From Anniella stebbinsi (taxonomy: Eukaryota > Chordata > Lepidosauria > Squamata > Anniellidae), in NCBI GenBank assembly GCA_029215795.1, contig JARDYH010000002.1, positions 111,357,001-111,421,000 of the forward strand: a stretch of DNA of 64,000 nucleotides, read 5' to 3'. Positions 23,082 through 32,919 of the stretch are shown piece by piece. The position numbers and the translations under genes are program-made. Under the pieces are notes generated by a model, which was not told where the DNA came from, did not search any database, and worked only from the letters and a program-made list of their open reading frames with translations. Within the stretch, counting starts at the first letter, position 1, and every line of letters begins with the position of its first letter.

Positions 23082-23944
23082 GGCTGTGGTCAGACAACAC
23101 AGTAGCCAATGGTGGTTTAAGTTGAGTTGAGCAGTCAACAGTTGGTTATTATGTTGTCTGTCAGGCAAAAACCACCCCACGGTTGACTATTTTGCCAAAA
23201 TAACCAACTGAGAAACACAACCTGCTGCAGAGTTGACTAGTGTCACAGCTGTTGGTTAGCATGTTGTCTGTTGGTCTCAGTGGACTATTTTGCAGGGATG
23301 CGTGGACTATCTTGGCTGGCTACAGAGTCCCAAGGCAAGAGTGACCAAAGCAGCGGCTGCCACTCTAGTCCAGCCAGCAGAACTTGCAGTGGCTGCTGGG
23401 ATAGCACCGAGAGGACTGAGGGAGGAAGGAGGGCTGGGTGAGGGCGGGGGCTGTGTCAGTAAAACACCGGGTTGACTATTAGTCCACTCGCCAGCCCCAA
23501 CCAATCCACAGATGTGTAGGAAAATGTTGTTGTGTGGGGAGTACCTGCAAAATAACCAACTGTGAATTGACTATTAACCCACCATCGACTAAAGCGTTGT
23601 CTGATTAGTCCACTCAACACCAGCCCCAACCACCCACAGTTACATAGGAACATACTGGCTCAATTCGGATGACACGATAGTCAATGGTGGGGTAATAATC
23701 AGCTTTACAGTTGTTCAACTAGGGGTTACTCCCCACACAACATGGTAATAAATAATCAGCTGTGGTGTGGATTAGGATCAGCGCTGTGTTGACTATTGCA
23801 GCATTCGGATGACACAATAGTCAAAACAACTGACGATTGTTTCCCCCACACCAGTTGTTTATTGTGTCGTCTGAATTGAGCCATTGTGTGGGGAGTACCT
23901 GCAAAATAACCCACCGTTGACTAATGTATTGTCTAAACAAAGCC
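23082..23944 (+). mobile_element. MITE family C, split by nested A3
   Basis: Ends GGCTGTGGTCAGACAACAC and TATTGTCTAAACAAAGCC are inverted repeats of the same type as families A, B and D. The core (about 23310-23450) shares CAGCCAGCAGAACTTGC and GAGGACTGAGGGAGGA with family B. Repeated hairpins with TTGACTATT / AATAGTCAA character fill the arms. A complete family A element (23657-23882) interrupts it, so C is the older insertion. Confidence 0.75.
23657..23882 (+). mobile_element. MITE family A, copy A3 (nested in C)
   Basis: GGCTCAATTCGGATGACACG at the left and GTGTCGTCTGAATTGAGCC at the right. Flanking triplets are ACT before and ATT after. Comparison with C's own repeated sequence (GTTGTGTGGGGAGTACCTGC at about 23530) suggests a 3-bp target duplication. 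Confidence 0.85.
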
Positions 23945-23956
23945 AATAAGTCACCA

Positions 23957-25719
23957 GCTTGGTTTGGACGACACGATAATCAGCGGAAGTGGGGGGAATC
24001 AACCATCCGTTGTGTTGATTAGTGTGCCGTGTGTCAGGCAACACACAACACAAATGCAATGGATGGTTGATTATTTTGCTGGGATAAGCAATGGAGAAAA
24101 ACAACGGGCTGCTCCCTTGCTTATCCCAGCGCCTGTTGCTTACCGTGTTGCGTGTCGGGCTCCATTGATTATTCTCCCCTGTCCACAGAGTCACAAGGCA
24201 GGAGCGGCAGAAACCCAGCCGCTCTAGCCCACGCAATTCCATGGGCAAGGGAAAATAATCCTGTGCATGCGAGTGCTTCAGGAGCCTTGATTGTCCCGTC
24301 CCTTGGAGGGGTGGGGCGATTGGGGCTCCTGAAGCACTCGCACGCATGGGAACATGACGTCCCTGGGAGGGCATTGCGATTGTGATGCCCCACCCCATCC
24401 ATTTGGAGATCGCCTTGAGGCGATCCCCAAATGGATTTGGGGGGGGGGGGGGCGGAAGATGCCTCCTGCAGCTGGACTTGTAACGTCCAACCACGGGAGG
24501 CAGCCTCTTATGCAGATCGGGCAACGGAGGAGGGCAACGGGCTTGGAGCTGCTGCTGACACTCCACGTCCCCTTCTGTCTCACCAGTTGAAGGTCGTCCT
24601 GTGCACAGGCTGGATGAACCTTCAGCTGATGTGACTGGGCACTGGAAGGGGACACGCCCCCCTCCTCCATCGCCCGATCTGCATAGGAGGCTGCCTCTCG
24701 CAGTCTCCTATCCAGCTGCAGGAGGCATCCTCAGCCCCCCACCCTACGATCCATTTGGGGATCACCTGGAGGGGATAGGAGGGGCTCCTACCCCCTCCAG
24801 GTGATCCCCAAATGGATTGGGGGTGGAGGATGCCTCCCGCAGCTGGACAGCAGCCATCCAACCATTGGAGGCAGCTGTCTGTCCAGATCGGCTTGTCAAA
24901 GGAGCCTACAGGAATAGGAGGGGCTGGTGATACCAGTCCCCTTATCCCTGCACACTCCTCTGACGTGCCGATCTCCATGGCAACAGATAAGGACGCTTTG
25001 CTGGGGACGGGGAGCACATCTCTGTTGTGAGGCGCTCCTTTCCCCCTGCGTCGTCTCTTCTCTGCCCATCAAGTTTGGAGCTCTCTGGCCAGGGGAAAGA
25101 AGTGCCTCACAACAGAGATGGGCTCTCCCAACCCCGGCGAAGCATCCTTCTCTGTGATCTCCATGCTAATAAAGAAGGGGCGGTTCCGCCCCTTCTCTGT
25201 TGGCATGGAGATGACACCGGAACGTCAGCGCCAAGCCATGCTGTCCCTCAGAGGGGCGATTTGTGTTGGTGATGATCCCTCCTTCGGCACAGCCAGGATC
25301 GTGCACCCTGACACCAGAGGAGACCGGTCCTGTGTCATGGTGTGAGATCCCGGCTGTGCCAAAGGCTCCATCCCAGTAGCGGAGTAATTCCATGTCCTGT
25401 CAAAAGCGCACAGGGTTCAGCCGGAACTTCTTCTGGCAGCCCTGTCACCTAGTTACAGGACATGGAATTACTCCGCCGCTGGGAGCCTTGTCTCTGCTTC
25501 TCCCCCATAATGGCTGCACCGGTAAGGTAAGGCCTCTCCAGTGGCACTGTTCAGTGGGGAGGGAGCAGAATGTTGGTGGGGGTGATGACTAAGCAACGGA
25601 GAGGAGACAGTCCTCTCAATGGACAGCACTTCCATATCGCCCAAAGGTGGCCACGGAATTTGCCCTCCATTCCTGAACAATTTCCCCTCCGTTGCTTAAT
25701 ATGTCGTCCGAACTCAGCC
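23957..25719 (+). mobile_element. 1.76-kb hairpin-chain element (family D)
   Basis: Ends AGCTTGGTTTGGACGACACG and ATGTCGTCCGAACTCAGCC are inverted repeats of the family A-C type. The interior is GC-rich and built from successive inverted repeats: 24263-24285 with 24323-24346; 24399-24435 (hairpin); 24499-24520 with 24674-24695; 24715-24775 with 24785-24844; 25018-25034 with 25103-25119; 25150-25210 (hairpin); 25284-25301 with 25346-25365; 25376-25400 with 25456-25479. No frame shows a transposase motif. The open frames across it come from high GC and low stop density. I read it as a non-autonomous foldback element, or an old composite of several. Confidence 0.7.
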
Positions 25720-25764
25720 ACTGTTCCCTCGAAACCCTGGCTTATTGTTACCTGCAAATCAGGC

Positions 25765-25940
25765 CAGTGAGAGAAGTCATGAACAAACATTTGAACTAAT
25801 ACAACCGCTACAAAATATAATGAACTCTATCCTGAATAGTGGAAATAAACCGGAAACTTGAAGGACAGCATACATAACGTTAATACCTAAAGAAGGACAA
25901 GACCTGTCGTTAACAAAAAATTACAGACCATTATAAAATC
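25765..25940 (+). mobile_element. L1 ORF2 fragment
   Basis: Reads (one frame, with breaks) LIQPLQNIMNSILNSGN, PETWRTAYITLIPKEGQD and LTKNYRPL, the 'W..A.I.LIPK...D....NYRPI' motif at the start of the L1 reverse transcriptase. It is only about 175 bp long. Confidence 0.8.
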
Positions 25941-26505
25941 AAGTATGGGTGCTATATGTTTTTTGAGAGAGGGTGAAAGCAGAGCTTGATTTGAGTTGCC
26001 AGATTGTTCACAGCATGAATATAGCTTATCCTTCTTACATTCTCTCTGATGACATGTGATTGTCCTTCCTTATTCCTCACTTCTTGAAAATGAACAGTTT
26101 TAGCTAGATGCTCTTTCTGGATGTTCTTAGGAAGGGACACAGTCTGAAGCTCAGCTGCCAGATGACTAAAAGAACATAACTGAAGCTCTTGAATTATCTT
26201 TATTGACCACTTACTGTATTAAGCAAGGGGGAGTCTATCCTAGGAAAACTTATGACATAATAAATGCCTTAGTACTTAAGGTACTACAGGATTCTTTGCT
26301 GTTTTTTTCATCAACAGACTAGTGTAGCTACCTCTCTGTCAAAACCAGAGTAATGAATGTTTCCTAGGTAATGTATACACATGATTCGAGATATTGGCTT
26401 TGGTGAAGATGCCAAAGAGATTCTGAATATATAAAAAACTACAAACTTGCTACTTGGTATACCAAAATTAAAACACATCATAAAAGGGCTATTTACTTGT
26501 GAGAA

Positions 26506-27010
26506 TTGACCTTTTCCCCTGTTAGGCATGCTTTTACCCAGCTCAGATTTCAAATGGTGCCCACCGAGTATCTGGCTGGAAGATTTTCCAATAGACCTGT
26601 AAAAGAGCGTTCTTGCATATGCGAATTAGGACATATTGAAGCTGTTGTACGTTATATCTTATGTTGTCCATTATACAATTCGCCCAGGGCTAAATTTATT
26701 CTCCCTTTTCAGATTACCTTAAAAGGCCATTCAGACGATTCCAAAATCAGATGGTAGTTGGCTGACATGGATAAATCCATCAGCTATAGGATAGCCTTAT
26801 TTGCGCTAGCTGCAAGAAAGATAGCCTTTCTAAACCATACCACTGTCAAATCTTAAGGGGCTAAAGAGAAGGAATTTTTAAAATTCTTACTATTTTATCT
26901 GTACTATTGTTTTATTGTACCAAATGTTTTTGCTCTATATTTGTGTGCTTTGTGCTTGTATTGTGATGGCCATTGGCTACAAACAATAAACAGAAAGTAA
27001 GTAAAGGTAA
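26506..27010 (+). mobile_element. Non-LTR retrotransposon C-terminal fragment
   Basis: The translation has EYLAGRF, ERSCICELGHIEAVVRYILC and CPLYNSPRAKFILPF, then IALFALAARKIAFLN. A C-x-C-x(n)-E-x(n)-H/Y-x-L-x-C pattern like this closes the ORF of a non-LTR family I cannot place in a clade. A related fragment is at 54640-55210. The 3' end has CAATAAA followed by an AGTAAGTAAAG-like tail. Confidence 0.6.
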
Positions 27011-27231
27011 TGTATGGATTGAATCTTCAGTTACAAACTGTAACAGTTAGGAGGGTGGGCAATAAATTTGGAAAGCCCATTGTGTAAAAAATAAATGGCT
27101 TCATAGGCTTCATGTCAGTTCTGGGTATCCACACTAATCTGAAGCAAAACATGTGGCAAGTTGGTAGCAACTGTTATCAGCAAGATGCAGGTGTGCAACT
27201 GAGAGCCTTTTAAGATCAAGAAAGTGTTAAC

Positions 27232-27958
27232 ATTTTTTATTATTATTATTATTATTATTATTTACATTTATATACCACCCCATAGCCGAAGCTCTCTGGG
27301 CGGTTTACAAAAATTAAAAGATTGAACATTAAAAAGTCGATATACAAAATTTAAAACATAAAACATAAAAACAACTAATTTAAAAACATTTTAAACTTTA
27401 AGCCTGGCCAGAAATGCAGTTAAAAAAACCCTTCAACTTAAGCTGTTAAAATGCCCGGGAGAAAAGAAAAGTTTTGACCTGGTGCTGAAAAGATAAACGT
27501 GTTGGCGCCAGGTGGATCTCATCGGAGAGATCATTCCATAATTAAGGGGCCACCACAGAGAAGTCCCTCTCCCTTGTTGCCGTCCTCCGAGCTTCCCTCA
27601 GAGTAAGCACCCGGAGGAGGACCTTAGATGTTGGCTGAATTCGGCCGACACAATAAGCAACTGGGGTGGGGAAACAATCGTCAGTTGTATTGACTATCAT
27701 GTCCTCCGAATGCTGCCATAGTAAATTCAGTGCTGATCCTAATCCACACCACAGTTGATTATTTATTACCATGTTGTGTGGGGAGTACCCCCTAGATGAA
27801 CAACTGTAAAGTTGATTATTACCCCACCATTGACTATCGTGGTCTGAATTCAGTCGTTGAGTGTAGTGTAAGGCTTTATAGGTTAAAACCAGCACCTTGA
27901 ATCGGGCTTGGAACGTACAGGCAGCCAATGCAAGAAGGCCAGAATCGGTATATATCAC
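27232..27958 (-). mobile_element. L2-type LINE 3' end, split by MITE A4
   Basis: Begins on the plus strand with an ATT/TTA microsatellite, then ACCACCCCATAGCCGAAGCTCTCTGGGCGG (3' UTR on the minus strand), same subfamily as 8849-9963. Coding remnants include EARRTATRERDFSVVAP and FQARFKVLVLTYKALH on the minus strand. The A4 MITE at 27633-27855 splits it. Confidence 0.8.
27633..27855 (-). mobile_element. MITE family A, copy A4, with GTT duplication
   Basis: GGCTGAATTCGGCCGACAC on the left and CTGAATTCAGTC on the right. GTT flanks both sides (27630-27632 and 27856-27858). The related LINE at 9230-9250 shows the empty site AGATGTTGAACGTAGTG with a single GTT, so a 3-bp duplication is directly visible. 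Confidence 0.88.
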
Positions 27959-28360
27959 ATGAGTCTGTATGATGTCTAAATTCTCTGTTTTAAAATGAGG
28001 TACTCATTTTTGTAAGTCATTATTTTTAGGGGTGGTGGTGGTTCCCTTCAAAAAGTACTACTCTTCCTGAAACATGTTGAAGCTTAGTTAGCGGCACCAT
28101 GGAAAATAACATTTGCATGCATTTTCGTTGCTTTCCACTCCCCCCCCCCCCCCATCATGCAGATGCAAACAATACAAAAGCCTTTTTAAATGTCTGTTAT
28201 AAAAATGGCCTTGGTGAGTTCAGAAATGCAGATTAGCAGTCCCTAAATCTTCAAGGAAACTATAGAAAATGGTGACACATAGTCAAAGGATAAAATTCTT
28301 GCTTATTCAGTGTGCATTTTACATGAGTAGAAGATGTAGTTTTACATTGCAAGACTTAAT

Positions 28361-28597
28361 AGTGCACTCCAAATCATGTCTACTCAGAAGTAAGCCCCAC
28401 AGAGTTCAGTGGGATTTACTGCCAAGTAACTGCGGGCAGGGTATACACTCAGATGGAAGTAAGTCTCACTGAATACAGTGGCACTTACTTCTGAGTAGAG
28501 ATGTATAGGATTGCATTATCCTATGCATGTTTCGACAGAAAAAGTCTGCCTAAACTGTCTAAATTACATTAGATAAAGGACATTTAGGATTGCACCC
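28361..28597. mobile_element. MITE pair of the GGATTGCA type
   Basis: 28361-28515 carries CTACTCAGAAGTAAGCCCC, then its complement CACTTACTTCTGAGTAG, and ends TATAGGATTGCA. 28515-28597 starts ATTATCCTATGCATGTTTCG and ends TTAGGATTGCACCC. Both are common squamate short repeats. Exact boundaries are uncertain because the two overlap. Confidence 0.65.
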
Positions 28598-29883
28598 TAA
28601 ATGTCTTTTATCTAATATAACAGAAGAGGACAATAGAAGGAAATGAATACGTATTATTTGGAATTCAAGTAATACATACTGAAATTAACTTGCGTTCAAG
28701 CAGATGCAATTAAGATTTCATTTTATTTTGACAGGCCATTTACCATTATTTATTGTATTTTCTCAGGCCCTATGGGCATTTTTAGTTTTTGTGAACCATG
28801 CCATATGGCAAAGTTTCAGCTTTTGCCACATGAGAAACATTCAACAAGGTCTTTACATTCTTATTTGCTAGCTTTAAAAAAGCTTAGTGAGATAATACAT
28901 CTATAATAACCATGTACTTTTGTGACTTCACAATTCAATGCTTTTTTTCTCTGCAAATAAGAATAAATACCTCTGTTGTAATTAAAATGTAGTTGTTCTG
29001 TGGTATTTTCTGCTTAGAAAAGAAGTAATGGAGATCAAAAGGATTGCATGTGAAAAACTTAAGCTTTCTGCCATAGGGACAGTAAATCAAATCAGACTTC
29101 AAAAATTCTATTTGCTGAAGGCAAGGAAATTTTCTCTCACCACCCCCTCTCCATTTTGCTATCCGGTATGCTTTCATGGTAAATTGTAAAGACAATTTTT
29201 CCAGATACAACTAAACTTTTCTGCTCTTATTAGCACTCAACTATGCATGTATACTTGCAAAACAACAATGCGATACCATTGCTTCTAATCTCTGCATCCC
29301 TTCATTAGTCGCATACTTTAAGCAAGTCCTGATCAAAAGATTGTGACTACACTAAATCATAGACCTGTGCAGACTTAATATTGCCTATTGCTTAACTATA
29401 GTTGAGCAATCAAAAGTAAGTCCTTTCACCACACTCCGTCTTCTTTGAATGCAAATTCCTCTACTGGGCCTAACTGCAGTTGTGTTTTACATCAACATTA
29501 ACCAGGTTAGACCTTAGAGTTAACCGAGGCTTCTATTTAACCAACTTGAAGTCATCAACATAAGCAGATCTGAATTAGCTCTGTGTATAGTTTGATTGAT
29601 TGATATCCTGTCCTTCCTCAAAAACAGCCCAGTTAATATCACTAACAACATAACTGCCAACCATGGTTAGGTCCATCAGAGAGAATTTGTTCTCCAAAAG
29701 GGAGTATCTATACAATCATGTATCAATTGCTTATGTATATCACATATAAGCATACTCTTGCCTGCCAGGTTACCCCACTGACTTAAGAGGTTCACACAAT
29801 CACCAGTGTGGTTAACAAGTCATAATGGCTTGTTAACCACACTCTGTGCCGACCCAATTTCCTTAATTACCCTCACCAGCACA

Positions 29884-30035
29884 GCTTACTATGTCATCCA
29901 AATCCAGCAAGAGTGGGTTGCTGCTGTGGTTAGCAAACCACCCAGAACCCATGGGCTGTATTAGGGTTCTGAGGTGGTTTGTTAACCACAGCAGCAACCC
30001 TCCCTCACCAGGTTTGGATGACACAGTAACGCTGA
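29884..30035. repeat. Foldback element F1
   Basis: Arm ATGTCATCCAAATCCAGCAA...GTTGCTGCTGTGGTTAGCAAACC pairs with GGTTTGTTAACCACAGCAGCAAC...GGTTTGGATGACACAGTAA. It is a near-complete 150-bp palindrome with a short loop around 29960. The TTGGATGACAC end resembles the family A-D ends. Confidence 0.65.
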
Positions 30036-30183
30036 AGCACCAGGGTAAAACATTTCCAATAACATAGGGTTGTTTACGGTTAGCCTCTGCATGAAAATTT
30101 TCCTCACCACAACCCCTGTGGTGTTCATTCTTTCTCTGTGTGCAGGTTCCCTCCCCATGAGCTGGCTAATTAGCATAATTGCC

Positions 30184-30330
30184 CTCACCAGGCAGAACCC
30201 GATGAGAGTGGATGGCTGGGGTGGTTTATAAACCATCTTATAACCCTAGAACAAACCATGGGCTTCAGAATGATTTGTAAACCACACCAGCCAGCCACCC
30301 TCGCTGAGTTTGGATGTCACAACAACCTGC
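30184..30330. repeat. Foldback element F2
   Basis: GATGGCTGGGGTGGTTTATAAACC near 30211 pairs with GATTTGTAAACCACACCAGCCAGCC near 30270. It ends in GAGTTTGGATGTCACAAC. Same architecture as F1 150 bp upstream; the two flank other GTTAACC-rich sequence. Confidence 0.6.
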
Positions 30331-30439
30331 ACTTGGCAAGGGTAATTATACTAATTATGTGTCACTTGACCCACATGCGGTGTGGGGGAGGGAAATAAGC
30401 CACTGTGACTTATTTTTCCTCTGTGATCATGTTAACCCA

Positions 30440-30440
30440 G

Positions 30441-30489
<49 letters not shown>
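30440..30489. repeat. (CT)n(AC)n microsatellite
   Basis: About 19 CT units with one TTT interruption, then ACACACACAC. Purine/pyrimidine asymmetric. Confidence 0.95.
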
Positions 30490-30769
30490 AGCCACACACT
30501 TCATTCTGAGTTCCACAATAGAATTGAATAAGAATACCACTGCCTTAATTCTGAGATTTTCATGTAGTATTTGGAATTTAGAGTAATAGTGTTATGTTTA
30601 CATATGATAATCTTGTTTCACTGTGCTTCACTGGGAATGCTTGAAATCTTTTTCTCAGGCTGCATGGTCGCATTGTAAGTAATGGAAGTGTGAAGCAGCT
30701 GGGCTAGCAGATAGATAACTGATAAGATTCATGGTCATATGGAGATTTGAACCCAGGGCTCTATGCTAT

Positions 30770-31270
30770 GGCTCAGTTCGGACGACATGATAATCAATGG
30801 AGGGGAGAAGAGGCAACCGTCAGTTGTGATGCTTATTATGTCGTGTGGAGGGCAACACACAACGCACACACAACTGAAGGTACTCTATTTTGGGCAATTA
30901 AACAATGAACAAAAACAACGGGCTTGCCCGTTGTTTATCCCAAAATCTGTTGTTTAAAGTGACATTTGGAGGGAACCCCCCCTCTCTCCGTGTACTATTC
31001 CGTTTGGTCATAGAGTTCGCTGGCCGGAGCAACCGAAAAAGCCCCGGCTGCTCCGATACAGCCAGCAGAACTTGCGGTGCATGTTGGGATACGGCTGGAG
31101 GACTGAGGGAGGTGGGAGGGAGGAGATGCAGCAGCCCAGGAGGATGCTGGGACTTTCAGCCGTGCGATGGGGGAAGGGGCAACATGTCGTGTGTTGGGCA
31201 CCGCAAAAATAGCGCACCATGAGTATGCTATTCCCCCCTCCGTTGCCTAAAGTGTTGTCTGAACTCAGCC
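30770..31270 (+). mobile_element. MITE family B, copy B2, with TAT duplication
   Basis: GGCTCAGTTCGGACGACAT at the left and GTTGTCTGAACTCAGCC at the right, flanked on both sides by TAT. It is co-linear in reverse with B1 (20168-20666). Core: ATTCCGTTTGGTCATAGAG, AGCCAGCAGAACTTGCGGTG, GAGGACTGAGGGAGGTGGG and CAGCCGTGCGATGGGGGAAG. No coding potential. Confidence 0.85.
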
Positions 31271-31710
31271 TATGTCTGTCTCTCAACAGCAACTAAAATA
31301 AAAGCATATGGTTTGGTAGATTACAGTGGAAAGTTTTGGAGGATGGACAGGTTGGGTAGGATGATCTTCCTATTGTACCTTATCTCTCACAGCTTGAAAC
31401 AAATATAATCTAACCTTCCTTGGATTTAAATTGAATGGAAATTCAAATGAACAATAAATACATTGTATAAAATGTGGAACTTTAAACTATATTATAGTTT
31501 AATAAAGCGTATACAAGTGGAGCCCGCAGTAGATGTGTGGGGTCTGCTGTGTAGAGTATTCCGGTTTAGTTCCCAGCCAGCCAGTTAAGCTCTATTCCAG
31601 GGCACTCTATTCCATTGTCTTCCCACTCAGTTTTACATTTCCTACTCCAACAGTCCACATTGCATGGCCACTGAGCATGCTCAGTCCTTAATTGGATGAA
31701 GTGTTTCTGC

Positions 31711-32121
31711 AGAACATAGGAACATGGGAAGCTGTCTTATACGTTTCATAAACGATAAGGCTATCAATGGCTACTAGTCCTGATGGCTATGTGTTACCTC
31801 CAGCATCAGAGGCAGTATATTGCTGAATACCAGTTGCTGGAAAACATGAGCTGGAGGATGCTGTTGTGTTCATGTCTCGCTTCCAATTGGCATCTGGTTT
31901 GGCCACTGTGGGAAGAGAATTCTGAACTAAATATGCTTCTGGTCTAATCCAGCATGATTCATCTTATGAGTCAGACCATTGGTCCATCTAATTCAGTATT
32001 GCCTACTGCCTCACCAGCAGTAGCTCTAGCATGTTTCAGATGAGTCTTTCCTACTTCTATCTGAAGATGCCAGAGATTGAACATGGGACCATCTATATGC
32101 CAAGCATGTGCTTTCATATTG
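31711..32121 (-). mobile_element. tRNA-type SINE split by a second short repeat
   Basis: 31711-31742 is the SINE 3' tail (reverse complement GTATAAGACAGCTTCCCATG). 31969-32121 is its body and head, with a GGTCCCATGTTCAATCTC B-box region. Between them, 31743-31968 is another squamate short repeat (AAGGCTATCAATGGCTACTA...CATCTTATG) that inserted into the SINE. Confidence 0.75.
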
Positions 32122-32919
32122 TAAGAATTCTGAGAGTAGTGGAACTTGCATCTTCCAACACCATCAATCCATGACTATGGCATATTTCCATTTGCTTATT
32201 TGAGGATTTGTTAAAAGGTCTTCTGAATTCTGGCAAACATGAATGATTATGCTCCAATAATCAAGTATGGAAAGAAGCAAGATAAGCAACTGGAGCTTCG
32301 GTGCAGAAAGTTTGATCTCAAATTGCTGGGAGACAGAGGCACTGTGAGCAAAGTTAAGAATAGACCAAGTGGATACTGGTTTATATTGTAATACTATTAA
32401 TTGAAAAGAAACAGAAATCCAGTTTAATAGTTCGGTAGATAACTTGCATTTTCCTCCCAAAGTGGATTTTGTGATCTTTAGTTTTTTTCCTCTTTACTTT
32501 GGAAAGTACTGATGTAAAATAACAGGAAATGATGGGTGACATCATTTCACTGATTAGCATTTTTTGTAGTAGACTAAAAATATTAAATTTCCAAAATTAT
32601 TTTTTTAACTTGATGATTACTAGATATACTTTATTAACTTTATTAACTACATGTTCATATAAAATGTATTTTGTAAGGAAAAAGTAGATAACAGTGACTT
32701 TTTTCAGTATTGCGATCTTAACCATTTTTTTATCTTATTTTTTTCACATAACTTCTAAAATATTAGTTACTGAATACTGAATGAAAAATAACCAGAGATA
32801 CGCACTATAAAGTTAAGCACTATTGAGAATTCAAACATTCTAAATTGTTACAAGCACAGAACAAGGTGCAAGGCAGTCTTGTGGCGTAGCAACAACAGCT
32901 TGATGATTTACATGGATTC

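Noticed and set aside
23859..25272. Several 70-235-residue open frames across the GC-rich element
   Set aside because: They arise from palindromic GC-rich sequence on both strands. There is no transposase or other family signature.
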